Shown one piece after another: positions 6,956-14,870 of a stretch of DNA of 28,339 nt. The stretch lies in the NCBI GenBank assembly GCA_051984675.1, contig JBPYFK010000031.1, positions 1-28,339 on the forward strand. The letters are read 5' to 3'. The position numbers and the translations under genes were made by a program. A model generated the notes under the pieces. The model ran no database searches and was not told where the DNA came from. It saw only the letters and a program-made list of their open reading frames with translations. The first letter of the stretch is position 1. Every line of letters starts with the position of its first letter. The stretch is from JBPYFK01 sp051984675. GTDB lineage: Bacteria > Actinomycetota > Actinomycetes > Mycobacteriales > Pseudonocardiaceae.

Positions 6956-7321
6956 ATGAGTTCCCGCGACGACTCCCTGTTCCTGCGCATCCTCGCCGGG
7001 GAGGTCCCGGCGGATGTCGTGCGCGAGACCGAGCGTGTTCTCGCCATCCGGGACATCAACCCGCAGGCGCCCACCCACGTGCTCGTGGCGCCCAAGACGC
7101 TCTACCGCAACGCTGCTGAGCTGGCCGCCGCGGACCCTGAGCTGCTCGCCGAACTGATCCGGATCGCCGCCGAGATCGCCGCGGCGGAAGGCATCGCCGA
7201 GACGGGCTACCGGATGCTTTTCAACACCAATGCGGACGCCGGCCAGACGATCTTTCACGTGCATCTGCACCTGCTCGGCGGTGAACCGCTGGGCGGTATG
7301 ACAGGTGGACCGATCAAGTGA
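6956..7321 (+). CDS. HIT family nucleotide hydrolase/transferase (HINT-like)
   Basis: This is a 121-residue histidine-triad protein. The active-site motif HVHLHLLGG lies near the C-terminus (about residues 101-109), and the middle His acts as nucleophile on nucleoside phosphoramidates in HINT-type enzymes. The N-terminus SLFLRILAGEVPADVVRETERVLAIRD and the INPQAPTHVLVAPK segment are typical of bacterial HINT/YcfF-like proteins. The natural substrate is unknown. The ATG at 6956 is set by a leaderless-type promoter. It precedes phoH by 131 bases; HIT-phoH-ybeY clustering is common in actinobacteria. Confidence 0.92.
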   Translation: MSSRDDSLFLRILAGEVPADVVRETERVLAIRDINPQAPTHVLVAPKTLYRNAAELAAADPELLAELIRIAAEIAAAEGIAETGYRMLFNTNADAGQTIFHVHLHLLGGEPLGGMTGGPIK

Positions 7322-7452
7322 TGAGGCTCGCGGTCGCGCCGACGCCACCTATCGCGTAAGCGTGCTGGCCCCGGTTTGTTCTACCATCGGTGCTACGCGG
7401 AACCGTCCGAAACCGAATCGCGCAAGCGCGCAGAAAGCAGGCCCAAAACCAC

Positions 7453-8544
7453 GTGACCGGGATCGCAGCGGGTGGGGCTGCCGCCCAGGCCGGAGAGCAG
7501 CAGCAGACGCAATCCGGGACAGCACAATCGAACGTCACCATCCCCCAGAGCGCGGTACTGACGTTACTCGGCTCGCGTGACGAGAACTTGCAGGTCATCG
7601 AGGAACACCTCGACGCTGACGTGCACGTTCGGGGTAACGAAGTCACGCTGACGGGCGCGCCCGCCGATATCGCTTTCGCGGAGCGGGCGTTCGCGGAGCT
7701 GATCGCACTGGCGTCCAAGGGCGATGAGGTCACCCCGGACGCGGTCCGGCGGAGCCTGTCGATGATGTCGGCCGGCCACCCGGAGTCGCCCGCGGAAGTC
7801 CTCAGCCTGGACATCCTGTCCCGCCGGGGCCGGACGATCCGCCCGAAGACGCTCAACCAGAAGCGCTACGTCGACGCGATCGACCAGCACACCGTGGTCT
7901 TCGGGATCGGTCCCGCCGGCACCGGCAAGACGTACTTGGCCATGGCCAAGGCGGTGCAGGCGCTGCAGTCCAAGCAGGTCAACCGGATCATCCTGACCCG
8001 CCCTGCCGTGGAGGCCGGCGAGCGGCTGGGGTACCTGCCGGGGACGCTCTACGAGAAGGTCGACCCCTACCTGCGACCGTTGTACGACGCGCTGCACGAC
8101 ATGGTCGACCCCGACTCGGTGCCCCGGCTGATCCAGTCCGGCACGATCGAGATCGCGCCGCTGGCGTACATGCGCGGGCGCACGCTCAACGACGCCTTCA
8201 TCATCCTGGACGAGGCACAGAACACCACGCCCGAGCAGATGAAGATGTTCCTGACCCGGCTCGGTTTCGGCTCGAAGGTCGTGGTCACCGGCGACATCAC
8301 GCAGATCGACCTGCCGGGCGGGCAGCGCAGCGGGCTGCGGGTGGTCCGGGAGATCCTGGAAGGTATCGACGACGTGCACTTCGCGATGCTGAGCAGCCAC
8401 GACGTGGTCCGCCACCGGCTGGTGACCGACATCGTCAACGCCTACGAGCGCTGGCAGGAGCAGGAGGAGGCCGACCAGGCCGACGCGGACAGCCGGACGT
8501 CGCAGAACGGCTACCGGCGCGGTCGCGGTCGGGGACCGGCATGA
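7453..8544 (+). CDS. phoH: PhoH family ATPase
   Basis: PhoH is a cytosolic P-loop ATPase, linked to RNA metabolism by a KH-like N-terminal domain and by constant pairing with YbeY. From GTG 7453, Walker A is GPAGTGKT (residues 153-160), Walker B is AFIILDEAQN, and further family motifs include ILTRPAVEAGERLGYLPGT, APLAYMRGRTLNDAF and TGDITQIDLP. The tail is rich in Arg/Gly (RRGRGRGPA). GTG 7453 gives 363 residues and matches the usual short Ala/Gln-rich N-terminus. GTG 7390 in the same frame would add 21 Arg/Lys/Gln-rich residues, and a TACCAT hexamer directly before it would put the transcript start inside that extension, so I prefer 7453 with moderate certainty. The stop overlaps the ybeY ATG. 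Confidence 0.92.
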   Translation: MTGIAAGGAAAQAGEQQQTQSGTAQSNVTIPQSAVLTLLGSRDENLQVIEEHLDADVHVRGNEVTLTGAPADIAFAERAFAELIALASKGDEVTPDAVRRSLSMMSAGHPESPAEVLSLDILSRRGRTIRPKTLNQKRYVDAIDQHTVVFGIGPAGTGKTYLAMAKAVQALQSKQVNRIILTRPAVEAGERLGYLPGTLYEKVDPYLRPLYDALHDMVDPDSVPRLIQSGTIEIAPLAYMRGRTLNDAFIILDEAQNTTPEQMKMFLTRLGFGSKVVVTGDITQIDLPGGQRSGLRVVREILEGIDDVHFAMLSSHDVVRHRLVTDIVNAYERWQEQEEADQADADSRTSQNGYRRGRGRGPA

Positions 8545-9119
8545 GCATCGAGATCGCCAACGAGTCCGGGATCGAGGTACCGGAAACCTCGATCGTGGCC
8601 GCCGCGCGCTTCGCGCTGGACAAGATGAACGTCAGCCAACTCGCCGAGCTGTCCATCGTGCTCGTCGAACTGGACGTGATGGCCGACCTGCACGAGCGGT
8701 GGATGGACCTGCCCGGCCCCACCGACGTGATGGCGTTCCCGATGGACGAGTACGACTCGACCCGCCGTCCCGACACCGAGAACGCGGGGCCGGAGCTGCT
8801 CGGGGACATTGTGCTGTGCCCGCAGTTCGCCGAGGAACAGGCCACCAAGGCTGGTCACGGCCTGGTGGATGAGCTGCATCTGTTGACCGTGCACGGCGTG
8901 CTGCACCTGCTCGGCTACGACCACGCCGAACCGGACGAGGAACGCGAGATGTTCGCGCTGCAGAACCGCATCCTGGCCGAGTTCCGGGCGGCGGTGGCGG
9001 AGGCCGACCGCGCCGAGGCGCAGCGGGACGCGGACTCCCGACTGCTCGGAGTCGTCGGGCTGGACCAGCCGAACGAGGGCGGTGGCCGCCCGCCGGACGG
9101 CGGTCGCAACGGTCACTGA
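8541..9119 (+). CDS. ybeY: Endoribonuclease YbeY (rRNA maturation factor)
   Basis: YbeY is a zinc metalloprotein needed for 16S rRNA 3'-end maturation and ribosome quality control. The signature HGVLHLLGYDH carries the three zinc-ligand histidines (His118, His122, His128). Upstream, LHERWMDLPGPTDVMAFPM matches the conserved substrate-side segment, and GDIVLCPQFAEEQA follows. At 192 residues it is longer than Escherichia coli YbeY, because of a C-terminal Asp/Gly-rich tail typical of actinobacteria. The ATG at 8541 overlaps the phoH TGA (ATGA), indicating translational coupling. The corC-like gene follows within 13 bases. Confidence 0.95.
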   Translation: MSIEIANESGIEVPETSIVAAARFALDKMNVSQLAELSIVLVELDVMADLHERWMDLPGPTDVMAFPMDEYDSTRRPDTENAGPELLGDIVLCPQFAEEQATKAGHGLVDELHLLTVHGVLHLLGYDHAEPDEEREMFALQNRILAEFRAAVAEADRAEAQRDADSRLLGVVGLDQPNEGGGRPPDGGRNGH

Positions 9120-9131
9120 GGAGCGCTTCGG

Positions 9132-10454
9132 GTGATCGCGAGTTCCGCCGCGCTGGTGGCGTGGGCGGTGGTACTGGTGCTGGTCGCGGGCGTGTTCGCC
9201 GCGGCTGACGCGGCGCTGAGCACCGTCTCCAGCGCCCGGGTGCAGGAGCTGGTGCGCGAGGGCCGGGTGGGCGCCGAGATGCTCATGGCGGTGACCTCGG
9301 ACCGGCCGCGCCACATCAACCTGCTCATCCTGCTGCGGCTGGCGTGCGAGTTGACCGCGACCGTCCTCGTCACGGTCCTGTTCCTGCGGCTGAGCGGAGC
9401 CGCCTGGTGGGCGCTGCCCACCGCCGTCATCGTGATGCTCTTGGCGTCCTACGTGCTGGTCGGGGTCGGGCCGCGCACGTTCGGCCGGCAGCATCCCTAC
9501 AGCCTGGGCCTGGTCGCCGCCGGGCCGGTGTACGTCCTCGCGCAGGTGCTCAGCCCGCTGAACCGGCTGCTGATCCTGATTGGGAATCTGCTCACGCCCG
9601 GGCGCGGTTTCCGGGAGGGGCCGTTCTCCACGGAGGTGGAGCTGCGGGAGCTGGTCGACCTCGCCGGTGAGCGCGGGGTCGTGGCGGCCGGTGAGCGGGA
9701 GATGATCCACTCGGTGTTCGAGCTCGGCGACACCATCGCCCGCGAGGTCATGGTGCCCCGCACCGAGATCGTCTGGATCGAGCGAACCAAGTCGGTGCGC
9801 CAGGCGCTCGCACTGTGCCTGCGCTCCGGGTTCTCCCGGGTGCCGGTGATCGGGGAGAGTGTCGATGACATCGTCGGTGTGGTGAACGTCAAGGACCTGG
9901 CGCGCGTGGTGGTCGAGCGCGGTGACCTGCACCAGCGGCCCACCGTGGTCTGGCCGGCGGTGTCCGAGCTGATGCGCCCCGCCAGCTTCGTGCCGGATTC
10001 CAAGCGGCTCGACGAGCTGCTCAAGGAGATGCAGGTTTCCCGCAGTCACATGGCCATCGCGGTCGACGAGTACGGCGGTACCGCCGGGCTGCTGACGATC
10101 GAGGACATCGTGGAGGAGATCGTCGGGGAGATCACCGACGAGTACGACATCGAGGAGCGCCCACCGGTCGAGCAGCTCGACGACGGCTCGGTGCGGGTGA
10201 GCTCGCGGCTGCCGGTGGAGGATCTGGCCGAGGTCTTCGGCGTCGAACTCGACGACTCCGATGTCGAGACGGTGGGTGGGCTGCTCGCTCAGCGTCTCGG
10301 CCGGGTTCCGCTGCCGGGCGCCGAAGCCGAGATCGAGGGTCTGCGGCTGCGCGCGGAGGGCGGTAAGGACCATCGTGGCCGCATCCGCATCAATGCGCTG
10401 CTGGTGCGCCGGATCGGCGCGGACAACGGGGAAGCGGGGGAGTCCGGCCACTAA
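9132..10454 (+). CDS. CNNM/CorC-HlyC family membrane protein with CBS pair
   Basis: This is a 440-residue hemolysin-family (CNNM-like) integral membrane protein, a family linked to divalent cation (Mg2+/Co2+) transport. The N-terminal DUF21 domain holds three or four membrane segments (VAWAVVLVLVAGVFAAADAAL; LLILLRLACELTATVLVTVL; LPTAVIVMLLASYVLVGV). The cytosolic CBS pair follows, with EVMVPRTEIVWIE, FSRVPVIGESVDDIVGVVNVKDL, HMAIAVDEYGGTAGLLTIEDIVEEIVGEI. A CorC_HlyC transporter-associated domain (VRVSSRLPVEDLAEVFGVEL, ETVGGLLAQRLGRVPLPG) closes it. GTG 9132 has GAGGAG seven bases upstream. It is in an operon with phoH-ybeY. Transport itself is family-level knowledge. Confidence 0.92.
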   Translation: MIASSAALVAWAVVLVLVAGVFAAADAALSTVSSARVQELVREGRVGAEMLMAVTSDRPRHINLLILLRLACELTATVLVTVLFLRLSGAAWWALPTAVIVMLLASYVLVGVGPRTFGRQHPYSLGLVAAGPVYVLAQVLSPLNRLLILIGNLLTPGRGFREGPFSTEVELRELVDLAGERGVVAAGEREMIHSVFELGDTIAREVMVPRTEIVWIERTKSVRQALALCLRSGFSRVPVIGESVDDIVGVVNVKDLARVVVERGDLHQRPTVVWPAVSELMRPASFVPDSKRLDELLKEMQVSRSHMAIAVDEYGGTAGLLTIEDIVEEIVGEITDEYDIEERPPVEQLDDGSVRVSSRLPVEDLAEVFGVELDDSDVETVGGLLAQRLGRVPLPGAEAEIEGLRLRAEGGKDHRGRIRINALLVRRIGADNGEAGESGH

Positions 10455-10494
10455 CGGGCGAGACCCACCGCAGGAAAGGAAAGGACGATGTCAC

Positions 10495-10854
10495 GTGGTT
10501 GAGCAGGCGGCTGCCTCCGGCGAGCTGGACGCGGAAGACGCCAAGATCGTGACGCTGGCCCGATCGGCACGTGCCCGTACCGGCGCGCCCGAAGGCGCGG
10601 CCGTGCGCGACACCGACGGCCGGACCTACGCGGCCTGCACGGTCTCGCTGCCGTCCCTGCGGCTGACCGCCTTGCAGGCGGCGGTGGCCGCCGCGGTCGC
10701 CAGCGGCGCGGAGGGCCTGGAGGCGGCGGCCGTGGTCACTGACGCCCCCGGCGTCGCCGACGACTCCGTCGCGGCGGTTCGCGACCTCACCGCGACCGCT
10801 GCGGTGTTGCGCGCGGACGCCAGGGGAGCTGTGCAGGAGATCCTGCGTCCCTGA
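10495..10854 (+). CDS. Cytidine-deaminase-like protein lacking the zinc catalytic motifs
   Basis: This 119-residue protein sits where many actinobacterial genomes carry a gene annotated cytidine deaminase between the corC-like gene and era. The fold-like pattern is present (VTLARSARARTGAPEGAAVRDTDGRTYAAC, LTALQAAVAAAVASGAEGLEAAAVVTD). However, the HAE/CAE and PCxxC motifs that bind the catalytic zinc are absent, so deamination is unlikely. The gene probably keeps a structural or regulatory role. GTG 10495 follows AAGGAAAGGACG by about 10 bases. An ATG at 10488 is closed by TGA after four codons and is not the start. The gene ends 25 bases before era. Confidence 0.75.
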   Translation: MVEQAAASGELDAEDAKIVTLARSARARTGAPEGAAVRDTDGRTYAACTVSLPSLRLTALQAAVAAAVASGAEGLEAAAVVTDAPGVADDSVAAVRDLTATAAVLRADARGAVQEILRP

Positions 10855-10867
10855 CATGCCGCCCTGC

Positions 10868-10873
10868 GACAAT
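10868..10873 (+). promoter_or_regulatory. Putative -10 of era (leaderless)
   Basis: GACAAT ends 6 bases before the GTG at 10880, the usual actinobacterial leaderless spacing. It supports that GTG over the ATG at 10856. Confidence 0.5.
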
Positions 10874-10879
10874 GACCCG

Positions 10880-11839
10880 GTGACCAGTTCTTCCGACGCG
10901 CCAGAGGCCGACACGGCCACCCACCGCTCCGGCTTCGCCTGTTTCGTGGGCCGCCCCAACTCGGGCAAGTCCACGCTGACCAACGCCCTGGTCGGCACCA
11001 AGGTGGCGATCACGTCGAGCAAGCCGCAGACCACTCGGCACGCCATCCGGGGGATCGTGCACCGCTCGGACGCGCAGCTGGTCATCGTCGACACTCCCGG
11101 CCTGCACCGGCCGCGGACGCTGCTCGGCAAGCGGCTCAACGAGCTCGTGCACGAGACGTGGGCCGAGGTCGACGTCGTCGGGTTCTGCGTGCCCGCGAAC
11201 GAGAAGATCGGGCCGGGTGACCGGTTCATCGCCGAGCGGCTGCGCAAGATCGCGCGCCGCACGCCGGTACTGGGCATCGTCACCAAGACCGACCTGGCCA
11301 GCCGCAAGCAGGTCGCGGACCAGTTGATGGCGTTGCAGGAGGTCATGGACTTCGCGGAGATCGTACCGGTGTCCGCGGTCGAGCACTTCCAGGTCGACGT
11401 GCTGGCTGATCTGCTGGTGAAGTACCTGCCGGAGGGGCCACCGCTGTACCCGGACGGGGAGCTCACCGACGAGCCCGAGTCGAAGCTGGTGGCCGAGTTG
11501 GTGCGTGAAGCGGCGCTGGAAGGCGTGCGCGACGAGCTGCCGCACTCACTGGCGGTCACCGTCGAAGAGATGCTTCCCCGCAGCGACGGCGAGTCGGCGG
11601 AGGACGAGGCGGAGGACGAGGACGAGGTCATCGACGTGTACGCCGTGATTCACGTCGAGCGGCAGAGCCAGAAGGCGATCGTCATCGGCAAGGGCGGGCA
11701 GCGGCTCAAGGAAGTCGGTTCGACCGCACGCCGGCACATCCAGGCGCTGCTGGGCAGCCGGATCTACCTCGATCTGCATGTGAAGGTCAGCAAAGACTGG
11801 CAACGTGATCCCAAACAGCTTCGGCGTTTGGGGTTCTAG
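10880..11839 (+). CDS. era: Ribosome-assembly GTPase Era
   Basis: Era is a GTPase that binds the 3' end of 16S rRNA and guides 30S assembly. The G1 loop GRPNSGKST (residues 24-32) is followed by the switch segment SSKPQTTRHAIRGI, G3 DTPG and G4 TKTD (NKxD in most homologues). The C-terminal KH domain has VIHVERQSQKAIVIGKGGQRLKEVG and DLHVKVSKDWQRD. Between the two, about residues 235-250 form a strongly acidic insert (SDGESAEDEAEDEDE), unusual for Era. GTG 10880 gives 319 residues and sits 6 bases after a GACAAT hexamer; ATG 10856 would add 8 residues and lacks a ribosome binding site. It lies in the ybeY-era module of ribosome maturation genes. Confidence 0.95.
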   Translation: MTSSSDAPEADTATHRSGFACFVGRPNSGKSTLTNALVGTKVAITSSKPQTTRHAIRGIVHRSDAQLVIVDTPGLHRPRTLLGKRLNELVHETWAEVDVVGFCVPANEKIGPGDRFIAERLRKIARRTPVLGIVTKTDLASRKQVADQLMALQEVMDFAEIVPVSAVEHFQVDVLADLLVKYLPEGPPLYPDGELTDEPESKLVAELVREAALEGVRDELPHSLAVTVEEMLPRSDGESAEDEAEDEDEVIDVYAVIHVERQSQKAIVIGKGGQRLKEVGSTARRHIQALLGSRIYLDLHVKVSKDWQRDPKQLRRLGF

Positions 11840-11841
11840 GG

Positions 11842-12324
11842 ATGAGCGCGGCCAGCGCGAGCCTGAATGCGGTCACGAACCGGCTGGTGACCGCGCTGCG
11901 GCGACCGAGCCCCAGGTCCGTGGAAGCCCTCGTGGCACCCGCTCTCGCTGTCGCTGGTGGCGGTCTGGCGGCAGCCCTCGTGTACGCGGCCGACCCCACC
12001 AGGCCCGGCGGCATTCTCGGAGTGGTGTGTCCGTCGAAAGCGCTGTTCGGGATCACGTGCCCGCTGTGCGGTGGGACGCGCATGGTCTACAGCCTCATGC
12101 GGCTGGATCCGACGGCGGCCGTGCACTACAACGCGGTCGTTCTCGCCGCGTCACCGTTGTTCGTGTGGTCGTTCGTGGCGTGGACGGTGGGACGGTGGCG
12201 GGGCAGCCGGCCACGAACCTGGGTGCACTGGCGCGGGACGCCGTGGGTTGCCGGCGTGGTGCTGGCGGTCTGGACGGTGCTTCGTAACCTGCCGTTTGTG
12301 CCCTTCACCGCTCTCCACGTATGA
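11842..12324 (+). CDS. DUF2752 membrane protein
   Basis: This is a 160-residue membrane protein of unknown function. The DUF2752 signature is clear: CPSKALFGITCPLCGGTRMVYSLMRLDPTAAVHYN (three Cys, GGTR), followed by a hydrophobic segment (VVLAASPLFVWSFVAW). Other membrane segments are VEALVAPALAVAGGGLAAALVY near the N-terminus and PWVAGVVLAVWTVLRNLPF at the C-terminus, giving about three spans. The Cys-rich motif could bind metal or form disulfides; that is inference. It starts 2 bases after the era stop and is probably cotranscribed. Confidence 0.85.
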   Translation: MSAASASLNAVTNRLVTALRRPSPRSVEALVAPALAVAGGGLAAALVYAADPTRPGGILGVVCPSKALFGITCPLCGGTRMVYSLMRLDPTAAVHYNAVVLAASPLFVWSFVAWTVGRWRGSRPRTWVHWRGTPWVAGVVLAVWTVLRNLPFVPFTALHV

Positions 12325-12547
12325 GCAGGACGCCCCCAGCCTTGCCGCTGACCAGCTCAGGCCCATATCCGTATGGACTACGCACGGTGATCCCCTCTGG
12401 CAACACTGCTGTAGGCGGCTCCGGTGATCTTGACAAATCGGATTGGATCGTGCCGCGGAGCTGGTAGCGTCCGTCTCCAACGTGTGCCCGGACGTCCACG
12501 GTCGTGTGGTGTCCGGGCGTGTCAGCACCGGGTGGGACGATGCCAAC

Positions 12548-13429
12548 GTGAGCCTCTACCGGGATTCCGCCGTCGTGCTGCGGGTGCAGAAGCTGGGCGA
12601 GGCCGACCGCATCGTCACGTTGCTGACCCGCCGATGCGGCAAGGTGCGCGCGGTGGCCAAGGGGGTGCGCCGGACGACATCGCGATTCGGCGCGCGGCTG
12701 GAGCCGTTCTGTCACGTTGACCTCCAGCTCTACACCGGCCGGACGCTCGACGTGATCACCCAGGTGCAGACGCTGGACGCGTTCGGGATACAGATCGTCG
12801 AGGACTACCAGCGCTACACGGCGGGATGCGCGGTGCTGGAAACGGCGGACCGGCTCGCCGCCGAGGAAGGCGAGCCGGTGCTGCGGCTGTACCTGCTGGC
12901 CACCGGCGCGCTCCGCGCGCTCTCCGGTGGTCAGCGCGACGCTTCGCTGGTGCTGGACGCGTTCCTGCTGCGGGCGATGGCGTTCGCCGGCTGGGCGCCG
13001 GCTCTCGCCGAGTGCGCCCGGTGCAGCGTGCCCGGCCGGCACGCGGCGTTCAGCGTGCAGGCCGGCGGAGCCGTCTGCCCGCAGTGCCGCCCGGCCGGCT
13101 CGGTGCGTCCCGCACCGGAGACGCTGCCGCTGCTGGAGGCGCTGCTGCACGGGGACTGGGCGAGCGCGGAAGCCGCGCCGACGGCGATGCGACGCGAAGG
13201 CAGCGGCCTGGTGGCCGCCCATCTGCAGTGGTACATGGAACGCCAGCTCCGCTCGTTGCCATTGGTGGAGCGGAGCGCTCCTGGGGTGCCGGATGCTTCT
13301 GGGGTGCCGGAGGTTCCCGAGGTCATCCGGGAACGCGCCGCCGAGTTCCCGGGTCCGGCGGCCACCACGCAGGGTGATACCGCTTGCCGTGACGAGCGCC
13401 CGCTGCCAACCGGAGCCTCTGACGGGTGA
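12548..13429 (+). CDS. recO: DNA repair protein RecO
   Basis: RecO is a recombination mediator that, with RecR, loads RecA onto SSB-coated gaps. The OB-fold N-terminus (SLYRDSAVVLRVQKLGEADRIVTLLTRRCGKVRAVAKGVRR) is followed by the helical domain. A four-Cys zinc site CARCSVPG...CPQC lies at about residues 157-180. GTG 12548 gives 293 residues and the family-typical MSLYRD start, with GGGACGA upstream; earlier in-frame starts add unmatched residues. After the usual end (LVERS) there is a low-complexity tail of about 50 residues with a duplicated GVPE-type unit (13281-13311), probably disordered. The recO-uppS order is standard in actinobacteria. Confidence 0.93.
   Translation: MSLYRDSAVVLRVQKLGEADRIVTLLTRRCGKVRAVAKGVRRTTSRFGARLEPFCHVDLQLYTGRTLDVITQVQTLDAFGIQIVEDYQRYTAGCAVLETADRLAAEEGEPVLRLYLLATGALRALSGGQRDASLVLDAFLLRAMAFAGWAPALAECARCSVPGRHAAFSVQAGGAVCPQCRPAGSVRPAPETLPLLEALLHGDWASAEAAPTAMRREGSGLVAAHLQWYMERQLRSLPLVERSAPGVPDASGVPEVPEVIRERAAEFPGPAATTQGDTACRDERPLPTGASDG
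13281..13311. repeat. In-frame direct repeat in the recO tail
   Basis: CTGGGGTGCCGGA occurs at 13281-13293 and 13299-13311, a period of 18 bases (six codons), which explains the repeated GVP units of the RecO tail. Confidence 0.8.
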
Positions 13430-13487
13430 CGAAAGCGCTGGCGGGAGAATGAAGCGATTACGTACCCGAAATGAGGAGAGACCCCAA

Positions 13488-14324
13488 ATGCTGCGACGCC
13501 GCGGGCGGGGCAGGGACGAGCTCAGCGTGGGTGCTCCCGACCCGCATCCGTCAGGAGCCCGGGCCCCGAAGCTGCCGCCTGAACTCGTGCCGAACCACGT
13601 GGCCGTGGTGATGGACGGCAACGGTCGGTGGGCGAACCAGCGCGGCCTGCCCCGGATCGAGGGTCACAAGCGTGGTGAGGCCGTGGTGCTCGACCTCGCG
13701 CGCGGCGCGATCGAGATCGGGGTCAAGTGGCTGTCGCTGTACGCCTTCTCGACGGAGAACTGGAAGCGCAGCCCGGAAGAGGTCCGTTTCCTCATGGGCT
13801 TCAACCGCGACGTCATCCGGCGTCGAGTGGACGAGCTCGACGCGCTGGGGGTGCGCGTGCGGTGGGCCGGGCGCAAGCCGAAGCTGTGGCGTAGCGTGAT
13901 CAAGGAACTCCAGGCCGCCGAGGAGCGCACCAAGCACAACACGGTCATGAACCTGACGATGTGCGTCAACTACGGTGGCCGGGCCGAGGTGGGCGATGCC
14001 GCGCGCGAAATCGCCAGGATGGTGGCTGAAGGCAAGATCAATCCCGAACGCGTCGACGAGCGGACGGTCGCCCGCTTCCTGTACCAGCCGCAGATGCCGG
14101 ATGTGGACCTGTTCATCCGCCCCTCGGGTGAACAGCGCACTTCGAACTTCCTGGTCTGGCAGTCCGCGTACGCCGAGCTGGTGTTCCAGGACACCCTGTT
14201 CCCCGACGTGGATCGCCGCGACCTGTGGCGTGCGTGCGAGGTGTACGCCCGGCGGGACCGACGTTTCGGCGGCGCCATTGACCAATCCACCGCTGCTGCC
14301 GGAGCAGCCCAGGAGGGCAACTGA
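13488..14324 (+). CDS. uppS: Isoprenyl (decaprenyl/undecaprenyl) diphosphate synthase
   Basis: This cis-prenyltransferase makes the long-chain polyprenyl diphosphate that becomes the lipid carrier for peptidoglycan and other wall polymers. MDGNGRWAN (residues 42-50) holds the catalytic Asp. SLYAFSTENWKRSPEEVRFLM, MCVNYGGRAE and DVDLFIRPSGEQRTSNFLVWQSAYAELVF are the other conserved regions, in correct order. ATG 13488 has GAGGAGAG 8 bases upstream and gives 278 residues; an in-frame ATG at 13449 would add 13 basic residues. The N-terminal Arg-rich stretch followed by PHPSGARAPKLPPELVPNHVA is typical of the recO-linked actinobacterial enzyme. The stop overlaps the next ATG by one base. Confidence 0.94.
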   Translation: MLRRRGRGRDELSVGAPDPHPSGARAPKLPPELVPNHVAVVMDGNGRWANQRGLPRIEGHKRGEAVVLDLARGAIEIGVKWLSLYAFSTENWKRSPEEVRFLMGFNRDVIRRRVDELDALGVRVRWAGRKPKLWRSVIKELQAAEERTKHNTVMNLTMCVNYGGRAEVGDAAREIARMVAEGKINPERVDERTVARFLYQPQMPDVDLFIRPSGEQRTSNFLVWQSAYAELVFQDTLFPDVDRRDLWRACEVYARRDRRFGGAIDQSTAAAGAAQEGN

Positions 14325-14755
14325 TGACTCAGGAGGCAACGACCACGGCGCAGCTGCTGACCGCCGCTCGCGACGCTTTGGAGTCGTACTACGAGGTCCA
14401 CATCGATGACGACGGTGCATTGAGCTTCCGGCACGCGGACGTGCCCTGCGCCGTGCAGGCGGTCCAGCTGGCCGAGGGCCTGACCGTTCTCAGCCTGACG
14501 TGCGTCGTGGCCTGGGATCTCCGGCAGGACGACGAACTCGCCAAGATGGTCGCCGAACGCGCGGGACAGGGGCTGTTCGGCACGCTCGGAGTGGTCAGCA
14601 CGGAACGCGGCGCGGACGTGACCCTGCGCTACACGTTTCCCGCCGAAGGCATGGACACCGCTCCGCTGGGCACGCTGCTGATGCTGGTGGTCTCCACCGC
14701 TTCCCAGCTGCGGACCGAGTTGGTCCCGGACTTCGACCAGCAGACCTTGGAGTAG
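14324..14755 (+). CDS. YbjN-like protein of unknown function
   Basis: This 143-residue soluble protein is translationally coupled to uppS (TGATG overlap, GGAGGG upstream). The pattern AARDALESYYEVHIDDDGALSFRHADVPCAVQAVQLAEGLTVLSLTCVVAWDL, then LRYTFPAEGMD..LGTLLMLVVSTASQL, resembles the YbjN/type III secretion chaperone-like fold, which is widespread in actinobacteria with no known biochemical role. It has no signal peptide or membrane segment. The fold assignment is by eye and only moderately sure. Confidence 0.7.
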   Translation: MTQEATTTAQLLTAARDALESYYEVHIDDDGALSFRHADVPCAVQAVQLAEGLTVLSLTCVVAWDLRQDDELAKMVAERAGQGLFGTLGVVSTERGADVTLRYTFPAEGMDTAPLGTLLMLVVSTASQLRTELVPDFDQQTLE

Positions 14756-14857
14756 AGCTGGCGGGCGTGCCGCCGGCTGTCGGCCCGTGCGCGGCGCTAA
14801 CACGCCAGCGAAACGTCCGATCAGGTCAACCGGGATCGGGGACGCGGGCGTCGTTGG

Positions 14858-14863
14858 CAGGAT
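14858..14863 (+). promoter_or_regulatory. Possible -10 of the permease gene
   Basis: CAGGAT ends 7 bases before the ATG at 14871, which would make the transcript leaderless. The match is weak. I see no AT-rich Zur-type palindrome in this spacer. Confidence 0.25.
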
Positions 14864-14870
14864 GGCCCGC

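Noticed and set aside
8511..10451. 646-residue minus-strand frame across ybeY and the corC-like gene
   Set aside because: It is antisense to conserved genes, with His/Asp/Gln-rich noise and no family motif.
12430..12470. TTGACA upstream of recO as a promoter
   Set aside because: The -35 is perfect, but the nearest TAnnnT hexamer (TAGCGT, 12465-12470) is 29 bases away, too far for a normal promoter.
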